Below, one piece after another: positions 46,946 through 57,972 of a stretch of 64,000 nt of DNA; the first letter of the stretch is position 1, and each line of letters opens with the position of its first letter. Both the position numbers and the translations under genes were made by a program. A model generated the notes under the pieces. It made no database searches and had not been told where the DNA came from. It worked only from the letters and a program-made list of their open reading frames with translations. The DNA is from Actinokineospora sp. NBRC 105648 (GTDB lineage Bacteria > Actinomycetota > Actinomycetes > Mycobacteriales > Pseudonocardiaceae): positions 1 through 64,000 of the forward strand of contig NZ_BSTR01000027.1 in assembly GCF_030269645.1 (NCBI RefSeq), in the 5' to 3' direction.

Positions 46946-49242
46946 GTGGAACCCTTTTCCTGTTGTTGTGTCTTGGTATGGGGCTGGCTATGCCGTTGTT
47001 GGTGATGGGGGCTCGTGTACTCGAAGCGGACAGTTGGCGACGGAAGCTTGTTGCCTATCAACTCATTCCGCCAGGCTCGCTGACTCATGAGGCTGTGACC
47101 TCCTGGCTGTCTACGGTGGCTGCGGCCACCCATCCCAGTTGGTTTACACTACTGCCGGTTTCACCCGTGGTGTTTGAGGTTATCAGCGATGCCTACGGTA
47201 TTCGGTATTTCATTCTCGTCGCTGGAAGCGACCGGGCTTCCCTGCTATCAGGGATACAAGCTGCCATGCCGGGTAGTCGGTTGACCGAAGCCTCTGATTA
47301 CCTACATAGTGGCAAACGATTTTTGGTAGCAGCAGAACTGACCATGACCAGTCACGTCCGGCCCCTAGCCAGTGATCGAGCTGACCAGGTCAGCACGGCT
47401 TTGCTAGCAAGCTTGCAACCGGTTCCGCCGGGTAGCTCCGTGCGGGTGCAATGGATATTCACCAGCGCAGGCACACCGGAGCCAATGCGCACGGTCCCCA
47501 GTGATATCCACCCGAACGGTTCATGGTTCTGGGAAGACACCCCGCCCGCAGATGCTGAAGCGGTGCGTGCGGCCCGGCTCAAGCATCAGGGTGCACAGCT
47601 CATGGCAGTAGCCCGTATGGGTATTGAGGCCAAGGAATCAGCACAGGCGTATGCCTTGCTGCGACGGACTTGGCATCACTGGCACGGTTTGAACGCCATT
47701 GGAGTAAGGCTACGGCGCCGGCTCCTGCCTTCACGAATAGTGACACGGCGAGTGGCTGAGCGGTCAATGCCGGTGACCCGCTGGCCACTCACGCTGTCGG
47801 TCAGCGAGGCCGCCGGACTACTGGCATTGCCATTAAACGGAGCACGATTGCCCGGTGTGCAGACCGGGGCCGCGCGCCAGCTCCCGCCGCTTGCCTCTTC
47901 TCCACTGCATGGTGCGACAATTGGGCACAGTAATTACCCGGGACTGACGAAAATGCCACTGCGGGTTAGTGCGACCGACCGGCTTCAGCACCTTCACCTT
48001 ATCGGGCAAACTGGTACCGGAAAATCCACCCTTATTGCCAGCCTTGCTTTGCAGGATATCGCAGCAGGGCGCGCTACAATCGTGGTAGACCCCAAAGGTG
48101 ATCTGATCGCTTCCATTGCCGAGCGCATCCCGGACGGTCGCCATGATGACGTTGTCATCATTGATCCCAGTAACGTTAGTGGGCGTATAGTCGGGTTCAA
48201 TCCACTGCAAGTTCCTCGGGGTAGTAATGCTGAACTCGTGGCCGATCGAGTGTTGACTATCCTGCACTCAATTTACCGCGAGTTTTGGGGACCGCGGACC
48301 GATGACCTGTTACGGGCAGCGCTATTTTCGCTGACCCATACCCGGGCGCCGGACGGCTCAGATTTTACATTGATCGAGATCCCTGACCTATTTACTAACC
48401 CCGGGCTGCGGCAATACGTTATGCGGCAGCCTTCTCTACCGCCACACTTGCGGACCTATTGGCAGCAGTTTGACGCGCAAAGTACAGAGGCACGGTTGAA
48501 CGCCATTGCTCCGGTGCTCAACAAGCTGCGGGCGTTCACTATGCGGACACCAATCCGGCTCATGCTCGGACAGAGTGATGGTATCCGCCTTGACGCGCAA
48601 TTCCGTCGCAAGTCAGTCTTGCTGGTGTCCCTCGCTAAAGGAGCGCTCGGTTCCGAATCCGCACACCTGCTTGGCTCCCTATTTGTTGGAGCACTGTGGC
48701 AGGCAACGTTGTCACGGACACAATTTCCCCCCGAGCGCCGCGCACCAGTGTTCGCGTATTTGGACGAGTTCCAGGATATTGTGCGGTTCGGTACTTCCTC
48801 AGATTTGGCTGACATGCTCGCCCAAGCGCGCGGCCTCGGGCTGGGATTGGGACTGGCGCATCAATACCTCAACCAGCTCTCAGCGACCATGCAACAAGCG
48901 GTGCTTGGCACGGTGCGCTCCACGGTGGCCTTTCAGACTGACCACAATGACGCCGTGGCCCTTGCGCGGCGGTTTGCTCCCTTGGTGGCCGCTGACCTTC
49001 AAGGGCTATCTGCCTATGAAATCGTCGCCCGGCTGAGCACCAACGGCGCGACCGGTATGCCGGTAACCGGCGTGACACTGCCGCTGAGCGAGGCAACCGG
49101 GGGTGCGCACGAGCTGGCCACTGCCAGTCAGCAGCGTCACGGTAGAACTCGGGACACGGTCGAAGCAGGCTTAGAAGCTCGATTGGATCTACCCGGCCCG
49201 GTGCGGCCTGGACGGCGCACTTGGCCCGGGGGTGCAGCGTGA
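46942..49242 (+). CDS. VirD4/TraD-like coupling ATPase
   Basis: 766 residues. One N-terminal membrane helix (LFLLLCLGMGLAMPLLVM) and an extended region precede the motor domain. Walker A GQTGTGKST at 355-363 follows HLHLIG, and ATIVVDPKGDLI is the typical T4CP strand. Walker B is VFAYLDEFQDI at about D608-E609, and LGLGLGLAHQYLNQL is the sensor. It belongs to the VirD4/TraG-TraD or DUF87/HerA-like superfamily that drives DNA through a conjugation pore. No relaxase gene is nearby, so DNA substrate recognition must differ or be supplied in trans. Confidence 0.9.
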   Translation: MSGTLFLLLCLGMGLAMPLLVMGARVLEADSWRRKLVAYQLIPPGSLTHEAVTSWLSTVAAATHPSWFTLLPVSPVVFEVISDAYGIRYFILVAGSDRASLLSGIQAAMPGSRLTEASDYLHSGKRFLVAAELTMTSHVRPLASDRADQVSTALLASLQPVPPGSSVRVQWIFTSAGTPEPMRTVPSDIHPNGSWFWEDTPPADAEAVRAARLKHQGAQLMAVARMGIEAKESAQAYALLRRTWHHWHGLNAIGVRLRRRLLPSRIVTRRVAERSMPVTRWPLTLSVSEAAGLLALPLNGARLPGVQTGAARQLPPLASSPLHGATIGHSNYPGLTKMPLRVSATDRLQHLHLIGQTGTGKSTLIASLALQDIAAGRATIVVDPKGDLIASIAERIPDGRHDDVVIIDPSNVSGRIVGFNPLQVPRGSNAELVADRVLTILHSIYREFWGPRTDDLLRAALFSLTHTRAPDGSDFTLIEIPDLFTNPGLRQYVMRQPSLPPHLRTYWQQFDAQSTEARLNAIAPVLNKLRAFTMRTPIRLMLGQSDGIRLDAQFRRKSVLLVSLAKGALGSESAHLLGSLFVGALWQATLSRTQFPPERRAPVFAYLDEFQDIVRFGTSSDLADMLAQARGLGLGLGLAHQYLNQLSATMQQAVLGTVRSTVAFQTDHNDAVALARRFAPLVAADLQGLSAYEIVARLSTNGATGMPVTGVTLPLSEATGGAHELATASQQRHGRTRDTVEAGLEARLDLPGPVRPGRRTWPGGAA

Positions 49243-49376
49243 ACGGTGTTGGGTTCGGTGTTGGTATCGGTGTGGGGGTCGGGAGCGACCTGCACTGGCC
49301 GTTTTCGCTGGTAATCGCACTACGAGCGGCAGTAACGACATGGAAAGTCTGTCCTCCACCAGGAGCATCCTCATGA
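49239..49376 (+). CDS. Tiny coupled ORF between ATPase and replication-relaxation genes
   Basis: 45 residues. GTG 49239 overlaps the ATPase stop (GTGA) and its own stop overlaps the next start (ATGA, 49373-49376). The start is NGVGFGVGIGVGVGSDLHWP, a Gly/Val hydrophobic run, followed by LVIALRAAVTTWKVC. The double overlap is strong evidence of real translation. It may be a small membrane peptide. Confidence 0.55.
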   Translation: MNGVGFGVGIGVGVGSDLHWPFSLVIALRAAVTTWKVCPPPGASS

Positions 49377-50185
49377 CGGGCGGGCATGACGTCAGCCGCG
49401 TGCGACAAGCTCATGTCGACTGGGTAGTCGAACGGCTCACTCCGCGGGACTGGTCCATCCTGACTGATCTTGATCGGTTACGCCTACTGACAGGCTCACA
49501 GCTCGAACGGCTCCACTTCCCTGACCTCCACGACCGTTCGCGCTCGGTGGTGCGTTGGCGGGTACTCAAGCGTTTGACCGACTGGCGGGTCATCTCACCT
49601 CTATCCCGCCGCGTTGGGGGTAGCAAGCGAGGCTCAGCCGGTGCGGCCTACACCCTCGATAGCGTTGGACTACGGCTCATCCAGCTTCAGGATGGCATCG
49701 GAGCACACCAACAGGTGCGTCGGTCAGCGCTGCCAGGTGAACGCTTTTTGGGGCATATTCTGGCCGGTAGCGAGCTGTTCGTGCGACTAGTGGAACAGGC
49801 GCGTACAGGTGCGGGAAAGCTAGCTGACTACCGTGCTGAACCTCGGTCATGGCAGCCGGACGGCCTAGGCGGCTGGCTCAAGCCCGATGCCTATATTCGA
49901 CTGGTAGGCGGCGGCGTAGAAGACAACTACTTTGTAGAGATCGATCGAGCCACTGAGCATATATCAACTATTAGTCGTAAGGTGACTGTCTATCTCGACT
50001 TCTATCGACGTGGGCAGCTCGGTCCCCATGGCATAATGCCCCGAGTACTTTTTGTGGCACCCGACGGCAGTCGCCGCGATGCGCTGAAGCGAATGATCGA
50101 GTCAAACCCTGGACATCTCGATCTCTTCATCGTAGAGACAGAGGCGACCGCAGCGAGGTCCTTATTCATGGAGCTGACGTCATAA
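49373..50185 (+). CDS. Replication-relaxation family protein
   Basis: 270 residues from ATG 49373, seven bases after AGGAG. A winged-helix N-terminal domain (RLTPRDWSILTDLDRLRLLTGSQLERLHF, then RSVVRWRVLKRLTDWRVIS) is followed by the family's nuclease-like core: LKPDAYIRLVGGGVEDNYFVEIDRATEHISTISRKVTVYLDFYR. These proteins were first described from plasmid replication and relaxation regions and are frequent in actinobacterial conjugative elements beside TraD-like ATPases. The D/E-xD...K arrangement resembles PD-(D/E)xK nucleases, so it could supply the missing nicking function; that is inference. Confidence 0.8.
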   Translation: MTGGHDVSRVRQAHVDWVVERLTPRDWSILTDLDRLRLLTGSQLERLHFPDLHDRSRSVVRWRVLKRLTDWRVISPLSRRVGGSKRGSAGAAYTLDSVGLRLIQLQDGIGAHQQVRRSALPGERFLGHILAGSELFVRLVEQARTGAGKLADYRAEPRSWQPDGLGGWLKPDAYIRLVGGGVEDNYFVEIDRATEHISTISRKVTVYLDFYRRGQLGPHGIMPRVLFVAPDGSRRDALKRMIESNPGHLDLFIVETEATAARSLFMELTS

Positions 50186-50202
50186 AGCGTTGCAAAAACT
50201 AC

Positions 50203-50232
50203 GTCTCATCATTGAGACGATCGTGGTAAAAT
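50203..50232 (+). promoter_or_regulatory. Repressor-gene promoter with operator
   Basis: Operator GTCTCA-TCAT-TGAGAC (50203-50218) lies nine bases before an extended -10 TGG-TAAAAT (-10 hexamer 50227-50232). The start codon at 50252 is preceded by AGGAGG at 50239-50244. The same operator occurs twice in the transfer promoter at 46692-46748, implying that the XRE protein encoded here represses itself and the transfer operon. Confidence 0.82.
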
Positions 50233-50251
50233 GGTGTTAGGAGGATAAGTT

Positions 50252-50605
50252 ATGGATCGAAACTCGGTAGACAACTCTTTGCCAACACTGGGCAGTACCA
50301 TCCGCCAAGCGCGACAAGAAGCGGGCTTGTCAATACGACAACTGGCGCCCATGGTTGGCGCTCACCATTCGGTGCTGGCCAAGATTGAGGCTGGCGACGT
50401 GACCCGGCCTACCGGTGTGATGCTGCAAAATATCGCTCGTGCGTTGGAGTTGGACGTGACCGACCTACTGCGGTTTGTGGGTGTGGACGCACCATTGCCA
50501 CCGGCAAAAGTCTACTTTAGGCGAGCCTACAACATGACCGATAAGGAACAAGCGGCGGCGGAAGCCGCGATACAGAAGATATTGGACCAACGAGAGAAAG
50601 AATGA
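50252..50605 (+). CDS. XRE-family repressor (ImmR-like)
   Basis: 117 residues with AGGAGG seven bases upstream. The HTH is STIRQARQEAGLSIRQLAPMVGAHHSVLAKIEAGDVTRPT, and a C-terminal helix (MTDKEQAAAEAAIQKILDQREKE) probably dimerises it. The order repressor, ImmA-type protease, recombinase is like the ImmR-ImmA-Int module of ICEBs1, in which the protease cleaves the repressor to induce excision. Operators in front of this gene and the transfer operon fit that role. Confidence 0.85.
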   Translation: MDRNSVDNSLPTLGSTIRQARQEAGLSIRQLAPMVGAHHSVLAKIEAGDVTRPTGVMLQNIARALELDVTDLLRFVGVDAPLPPAKVYFRRAYNMTDKEQAAAEAAIQKILDQREKE

Positions 50606-50623
50606 TAAGCGAAGGGAGGAAAC

Positions 50624-51259
50624 ATGAGTAGTCCACTAAGCAATGTCGTACGCGAGGTACGGAGTCTGACGCCAGCCTATCCGTTGGCTGATTACCAAGC
50701 ACGGGGTATCGCCGAACGGCAGGCGGCGAAACTACTAGAACTATTAGACATCACTGTCGCGCCAGTTGATATAGGCCGCATTATTGAGCTGCCCCGGCTC
50801 AACGTCATGGTGTGTTCGTCTAAACAAATGGGTGGACTGTCGGGACTATCTGAATGGCACAAAGGGGCATGGCGGATAGCTATTAACAGGGACGACAGCG
50901 CCACACGGCGACGATTCACACTGGCCCACGAGTTGAAGCATGTACTGGACCATCCGTTTATGCGCGTACTCTACACCGACCGTGACGGCCGGACTGACCC
51001 GACGTACGTCGAAAATATCTGCGACTACTTCGCGGCCTGCCTGCTCATGCCGCGTGCATGGGTCAAAGAAGCCTGGTCGACCGGCACACAGGATGTGGAC
51101 AACCTAGCCCGACGATTTCGTGTTTCGCCTGCGGCCATGTCCCGCCGCTTGAGTGACTTAGGACTTGTTGGTCCACATCCGCGACACTTCCCCGATCGTT
51201 CGGTCGTCCGTTACTTCCGTGCCGCTCCTGAATCTGTCACCTATTGCACAGCCGCGTAA
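50624..51259 (+). CDS. ImmA/IrrE-type metallopeptidase
   Basis: 211 residues. The zinc motif HELKH is at 102-106 in RRRFTLAHELKHVLDHP, followed by YVENICDYFAACLLMPRAWVKEAW, the usual second half of the site. A C-terminal HTH-like segment (DVDNLARRFRVSPAAMSRRLSDLGL) is present. Family members cleave their partner XRE repressor on a stress or quorum signal. It lies 18 bp after the repressor and 13 bp before the recombinase gene. Confidence 0.92.
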   Translation: MSSPLSNVVREVRSLTPAYPLADYQARGIAERQAAKLLELLDITVAPVDIGRIIELPRLNVMVCSSKQMGGLSGLSEWHKGAWRIAINRDDSATRRRFTLAHELKHVLDHPFMRVLYTDRDGRTDPTYVENICDYFAACLLMPRAWVKEAWSTGTQDVDNLARRFRVSPAAMSRRLSDLGLVGPHPRHFPDRSVVRYFRAAPESVTYCTAA

Positions 51260-51272
51260 GGAGACTACTACC

Positions 51273-53225
<1,953 letters not shown>

Positions 53226-54115
53226 GGGGAGGTGCCCAGGCCCGCGGACACGTGCAGCCAGGTGTGGGCGCCCCAGCGGGACGAGCCGCGGGCGCGGCCG
53301 CGGTCCAGCTGGCAGTTGGTCACCAGGGCGCCGTAGCCGGGGATGCGGAGCTGGCCGCCGTGGGTGTGGCCTGCCATCACCAGGTCGTAACCGTCCTCGG
53401 CGAAGCGGTCGAGGACGCGGGGCTCGGGGGAGTGCGTCACGCCCAGGCGCAGGGTGGCCTGGCGGTCCGGCTTGCCCGCCACGTCGTCGTACCGGTCCCG
53501 CTTGAGGTGCGGGTCGTCGACGCCCGCCGCGGCGATGGTGCGGCCGTCGACGGTGAACAGGGTGCGGTTGTGGGTCAGGTCGATCCAGCCGCGTTCGACC
53601 ATGGCGGCGCGCAGGTCCTGCCAGGGGAGCGGGATGCCGTGGATGCGCTTGTTCGACGGGAACAGGTACCGCATCGGGTTTTTCGGCTTGGGGGCGTAGT
53701 AGTCGTTGCTGCCGAAGACGAACACGCCCGGGCGGTTGAGCAGCGGGCCGAGCGCGCGGACCACGGCGGGCACAGCCTGCTTGTGCGCGAGGTTGTCGCC
53801 GGTGTTGACCACCAGGTCCGGGTTCAGCTCGTCGAGCGCGGCCACCCAGCGCTGCTTGGACTTCTGGCCGGGGAGCATGTGCAGGTCGGAGATGTGCAGC
53901 ACGCGCAAGGGGCGGGCGCCCTCGGCCAGTACCGGTAGCGTTGCCTGCCGCAAAGTCCAGCGCGTTCGTTCGTACCCCGCCGCGTAGGCGATGGTCGCCG
54001 CGCCGAGCGCGGTCGTGCCGATGGCGATGCGACTGAGGGTCCTCACGGCGTCACTCACGCCCCTGAGCCTACGGGTTCGGCGCGCGGCCACTGAACGGTC
54101 AGTAGGGTTCTCCGC

Positions 54116-54586
54116 ATGGCTGAGCTCAAGAACCGGCTGCGGGCGGATCTCACGACCGCGATGAAGGCCCGGGACAAGACCAAGGTGGCGACCCTGCGGA
54201 TGGCGCTCACCGCGCTGACCAACGCCGAGGTCGCTGGCACCGAGGCCAGGGAGCTCGCCGACGACGAGGTTCTCAAGGTCCTCGCCCGCGAGGTGAAGAA
54301 GCGCAAGGAGGCCGCCGAGGCCTTCGCCGACGCGGGGCGCGCCGAGCAGTCCCAGCTCGAGCTCGACGAGGCGGAGGTGCTCAACGAGTACCTGCCCAAG
54401 CAGCTCGACGACGCCACCCTCGCCGACCTGGTCACCCAGGCCGTCGAGGAGGTCACCGCGGCGCTGGGCGAGGCGCCCGGGCCGCGACAGATGGGCCAGG
54501 TCATGAAGGCCGCCAACGCCAAGGTCGCCGGTCGCGCGGACGGCGGTCGGGTCGCGGCCGCGGTCAAGGCCAAACTAGTCGGCTGA
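54116..54586 (+). CDS. GatB/YqeY domain protein
   Basis: 156 residues, full family length, ATG 54116. It has the helical YqeY pattern: AELKNRLRADLTTAMKARDKTKVATLRMALTAL, LADDEVLKVLAREVKKRKEAAEAFADAGR and EVLNEYLPKQLDDATLADLVTQAVEE, ending GGRVAAAVKAKL. The family resembles the tRNA-binding tail of GatB but acts as a separate protein of uncertain function. A truncated second copy lies 600 bp downstream. Confidence 0.93.
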   Translation: MAELKNRLRADLTTAMKARDKTKVATLRMALTALTNAEVAGTEARELADDEVLKVLAREVKKRKEAAEAFADAGRAEQSQLELDEAEVLNEYLPKQLDDATLADLVTQAVEEVTAALGEAPGPRQMGQVMKAANAKVAGRADGGRVAAAVKAKLVG

Positions 54587-54588
54587 CC

Positions 54589-54999
54589 TCAGCAGTCGGG
54601 GACTTCCCGGCTGCTCACAGTCCACCTGTCGCCCGCCGAAGTTAGCGTGAAGGCGACGCACAACCACAGGTCGACACCGCCGAGGGTCGACCCCGCGGAA
54701 CCCCAGTAGGACGCGCGCGCCTCCGTCGCCCCCGCCGGGTGCGAGATCGTGACCCGCTGCCCACCGTGCTCGGTGACCGCTTGGGCCAGATCGGTGTCGG
54801 AGATGGGTCGGGGCACCGTCCTGAGGTGGTCCTCGGCCCGGTGGACCGACTGCCACAGGTTCTGCACGGCGCTGTCCCTCGCCGCGTCCGAGTCCCGCGC
54901 CTTGGCGATGAACACACCTGCCACCACGACAGCCACCACAACCAGGATGAGGCACCCGTGCGGGCCACGGGATCGGAACCGCACGGGTACCTCGTCCAT
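54589..54999 (-). CDS. Hypothetical single-pass membrane protein
   Basis: 136 residues from ATG 54999. It has one N-terminal helix (CLILVVVAVVVAGVFIA) after a basic start, then an extracytoplasmic domain with VHRAEDHLRTVPRPISDTDLAQAV and WLCVAFTLTSAGDRWTVSSREV. Conserved cysteines could form one disulfide. No family is recognised. It sits between the intact and the truncated yqeY copies. Confidence 0.65.
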   Translation of the reverse strand: MDEVPVRFRSRGPHGCLILVVVAVVVAGVFIAKARDSDAARDSAVQNLWQSVHRAEDHLRTVPRPISDTDLAQAVTEHGGQRVTISHPAGATEARASYWGSAGSTLGGVDLWLCVAFTLTSAGDRWTVSSREVPDC

Positions 55000-55190
55000 A
55001 TCAGTCGAACCTACCTGATCACCGTCGAGATTGAAGACGCCCAGGCGGGCGTCCCGACCGGGTTCGGTTGCAAGGTCTCCCGGCTCAGGCAGGCGTCGCT
55101 CGCCGACTGCCAGATGCAGAACGGCAGCTGGGGTCACCGGCGTGGAAATCGCCGTCGCCGTACGGCCCAACCCCCAGGCCGTTAATCCAC

Positions 55191-55397
55191 GAGGTGCTCA
55201 CCGAGTACCTGCCCAAGCAGTTCGCCGACGACGAGCTCGTCGGCTTGGTCGCCCTGGCCGTGGAGGAGGTCACTGCGGCGCTGGGCTCGGCTTCCTGGGC
55301 AGCGCAGTTGGGGCAGGTCATGAGGGGCGCCAAGGTCGCGAGCCGCGCCGAGGGCGGCCGGGGCGCCGCCGCAGTGAAGGCCGCACTGGCCGACTAG
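55191..55397 (+). pseudogene. Truncated second copy of the YqeY gene
   Basis: From GAG 55191 the frame reads EVLTEYLPKQFADDELVGLVALAVEEVTAALG, then AQLGQVM and RAEGGRGAAAVKAALAD. This parallels residues from about 92 to the end of the intact protein at 54116. The first 90 residues are missing and the upstream frame is unrelated and without a ribosome binding site. It is a 3' fragment from a duplication, diverged in parts, possibly by insertion of the membrane protein gene. Whether it is still translated is unknown. Confidence 0.85.
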
Positions 55398-55409
55398 GTC
55401 GAAGACCAC

Positions 55410-55443
55410 GAGAGGTCGCCGTCCCACGGGACGGCGACCTCTC
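55410..55443. terminator. Bidirectional terminator hairpin
   Basis: Perfect 16 bp arms GAGAGGTCGCCGTCCC (55410-55425) and its complement (55428-55443) around a two-base loop, between the convergent yqeY fragment and the penicillin-binding-protein gene. Little T run on either side. Confidence 0.8.
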
Positions 55444-55464
55444 CTCGTTCGGTGGAGCCGCCGG

Positions 55465-57972
55465 CTACGGCATCGGCGGTTCGATGGTGAACGTCGGCTC
55501 CTCGCCGGGCCTGCCCGGTCCGCCGCCGTTTCCCGGGCCTGGGCCGTTGCCTCCCCCGCCGCCACCGTCCGGTGGTGGGGTCCCCGGGTTCACGGTGGTG
55601 GGCGCGTTCGAGGTCTGCGGCGGCGGTACGTACCCGGTGCTCACGAAGATCGTCACGGTCTCGCCCTGCAGCGCGGAGCCACGGGGGGACTGGCCGACCA
55701 CGGTGCCCCGCTTGTGCCCGTCGCTGCGGTCCTTGGCCACCACCTTGTAGCCCGCCTGCTGCAACCGGTTGGTCGCGTCCTCCTGGCTCAGGTACAGCAC
55801 GTCCGGCACCTTGGCGTCGTCGCCGCCGTCGAGGTAGCGGGGGTCGGTCGGTGGCAGCGGGACCTCGGGCATGCCCGCCATGTACTTCGACATCATCGAG
55901 AACCAGGTCTGGGCCGGGGCCTTGCCGCCGTAGATGTCGCCGTTGGCGCACAGCCGGGGCGGGTCGGACCGGACGCAGATGCCCTGCGGCTTGGGGCTGT
56001 CGTTGAAGGTCAGCACCGCGGCGGAGTACTGCGGGGTGGCGCCGACGAAGCCCGCGGACTTGTGCTCCTGGGTGGTGCCGGTCTTGCCCATCAGCGGCCG
56101 GGTCCAGCCCACCGACGTCGCCGCGGCCCGCGACGTGCCGCCCGAGATCTGGTCGTCCTTGGACAGCCCGGTGACCAGCGTGTTGGCCAGCGGCTCGGCC
56201 ACGGCCTGCTCGCACGGCTGCTCGTTGACGTCGACCTTCTTGCCGTTGCGGTCGAGCACCTCCAGCAGCGGCGACGGCGGGCACCACACGCCGCCGCTCA
56301 TCAGGGTGGCGCCGACGTTGGCCAGCTCCAGGGTGCTCACCGGGCCCGGCCCCAGGGTGAACGACGCCTTGCCCGGGCCGTTGGCAGTGGGCTTGAAGAA
56401 GTCGGACTGGGAGAGCTTGTACTCGTCTCGGGTCGCGGCAGGGTCAGGGTCGGTGCCCACGCTGTTGGCGGCCATGGTCTCGCGCAGGCCGAGCCTGCTG
56501 GCCATGTCGACCACCGGGCCCATCCCGATGCGCTCCTCCAGCGCCACGAAACCGGTGTTCGGCGAGAGCGCCAGCGCGTCCTGCAGCGTCATCTTGGGCT
56601 GGTAGGTGCCCGCGTTGCTCACGCAGTACGAGCGGGTGTCGCCGTCGTTGGGCTTGGACGTGCGCTGGCAGGACTTGCCGCCGCCGACGAACACCTGGGA
56701 GTTGTAGGTGGGCGGGGTGTCGATGATGTTGTTGATGCCGCCGCCCTTCTCCAGGTAGGCGGCCGAGGTGAAGATCTTGAAGATCGAGCCCGCGCCGAAC
56801 TTGTTGGCGATCCGGCTGGGCAGGCCGTAGGTGGTCTGGCCCGCCGCCGGGTCCAGCCCGTAGTCGCGGTTGGCGACCAGGGCGAGCACCTGGTGGCGCT
56901 CCTTGCCCGGGGTCACGATGGCCATCGTGTTGGCGATGCCCGGGGTGGTCTTGGGCACCTCGGCCTCGGCGGCCTGCTTGGCCAGCTCGGTGGCCCGGGC
57001 GTCGAAGCTGGTCTTGATCGTGTAGCCGCCGGTCTTGATCTGGTCCTCGGTGAAGCCCAGCTTCTCCAGGTACTCGAACACGTACTGGCAGTAGAAGCCG
57101 GACTGCGGGCCCGCGCCGACGCAGTTCGCGGCGGGCTTCCTCGGCTTGGGCAGGGTGCCCAGCGGTTCCTTCTTGGCCTCGTCGGCGACGTCGCGGGAGA
57201 GCTTCTGGTTCTCCACCATCTTCTCGATCACGAAGTTGCGCCGCTCCAGCGTCTCCGTGGGCTTGCGCCACGGGTTGTAGAGCACGGGGTTGTTCACCGC
57301 GCCCGCCAGCAGCGCCGCCTGGGCGACGGTCAGCTTGTCCGGCGTCGTGCCGAAGTAGGCGCTCGACGCCGCCCCGATGCCGTAGACCTCGTAGGCGAAC
57401 TCGACCACGTTGAGGTAGCCGGTGAGGATCTCTTCCTTGCTCATCTTCTGCTCGAGCTGGATGGCGATCCGCGCCTCGCGCAGCTTGCGCGCGATGGTCT
57501 GCTCCTGGGCCTTGGACTGCTCGGTCTTGTTGCCCCGGTTCACCACGTTGATCAGGTAGTTCTTCACGTACTGCTGGGTGAGCGTCGAGGCGCCCTGGGT
57601 GTCGCCGCCGCCCTGGTTGGAGATCGCCGCGCGGATGGTGCCCTTCCAGTCCACGCCGTGGTGCTCGTAGAACCGGCGGTCCTCCACCGAGATCAGCGCC
57701 GCCTTCATCGTCGGCGAGATCTGCTCGGGGGTCACCGGGAGCCGGTACTGGTCGAACAGCGAGGCGATCGGGGCGCCCGCGCTGTCGGTGATCGTGGTGA
57801 TCAGCGGTGGCGGGGTCGCCACCAGGTCGGCCGAGACACTGTCGATCGTGTCACTGGCCCGGTTGGACGCCACCCCCAGCGCACCCACGATCGGGAACAG
57901 CATCCCGGCCACGAGAACACCGGCCAGCAGGCACAGTCCGAGTAGTTTCAGCAGGCTGTCTCCCACGCGCAC
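55465..57972 (-). CDS. Class A penicillin-binding protein with PASTA domain (PonA2-like)
   Basis: 835 residues. One N-terminal membrane helix, then the glycosyltransferase domain with catalytic Glu97 in EDRRFYEHHG and QGASTLTQQYVKN. The transpeptidase has S396-x-x-K (SIFK), SPN at 470-472 and KTGTT at 630. A PASTA domain (about 723-783) precedes a Pro/Gly-rich tail. It polymerises and crosslinks peptidoglycan outside the membrane. The neighbourhood (whiB, ArsA-like ATPases, Rv3683-like phosphoesterase) identifies it as the PonA2 orthologue. Confidence 0.95.
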   Translation of the reverse strand: MRVGDSLLKLLGLCLLAGVLVAGMLFPIVGALGVASNRASDTIDSVSADLVATPPPLITTITDSAGAPIASLFDQYRLPVTPEQISPTMKAALISVEDRRFYEHHGVDWKGTIRAAISNQGGGDTQGASTLTQQYVKNYLINVVNRGNKTEQSKAQEQTIARKLREARIAIQLEQKMSKEEILTGYLNVVEFAYEVYGIGAASSAYFGTTPDKLTVAQAALLAGAVNNPVLYNPWRKPTETLERRNFVIEKMVENQKLSRDVADEAKKEPLGTLPKPRKPAANCVGAGPQSGFYCQYVFEYLEKLGFTEDQIKTGGYTIKTSFDARATELAKQAAEAEVPKTTPGIANTMAIVTPGKERHQVLALVANRDYGLDPAAGQTTYGLPSRIANKFGAGSIFKIFTSAAYLEKGGGINNIIDTPPTYNSQVFVGGGKSCQRTSKPNDGDTRSYCVSNAGTYQPKMTLQDALALSPNTGFVALEERIGMGPVVDMASRLGLRETMAANSVGTDPDPAATRDEYKLSQSDFFKPTANGPGKASFTLGPGPVSTLELANVGATLMSGGVWCPPSPLLEVLDRNGKKVDVNEQPCEQAVAEPLANTLVTGLSKDDQISGGTSRAAATSVGWTRPLMGKTGTTQEHKSAGFVGATPQYSAAVLTFNDSPKPQGICVRSDPPRLCANGDIYGGKAPAQTWFSMMSKYMAGMPEVPLPPTDPRYLDGGDDAKVPDVLYLSQEDATNRLQQAGYKVVAKDRSDGHKRGTVVGQSPRGSALQGETVTIFVSTGYVPPPQTSNAPTTVNPGTPPPDGGGGGGNGPGPGNGGGPGRPGEEPTFTIEPPMP

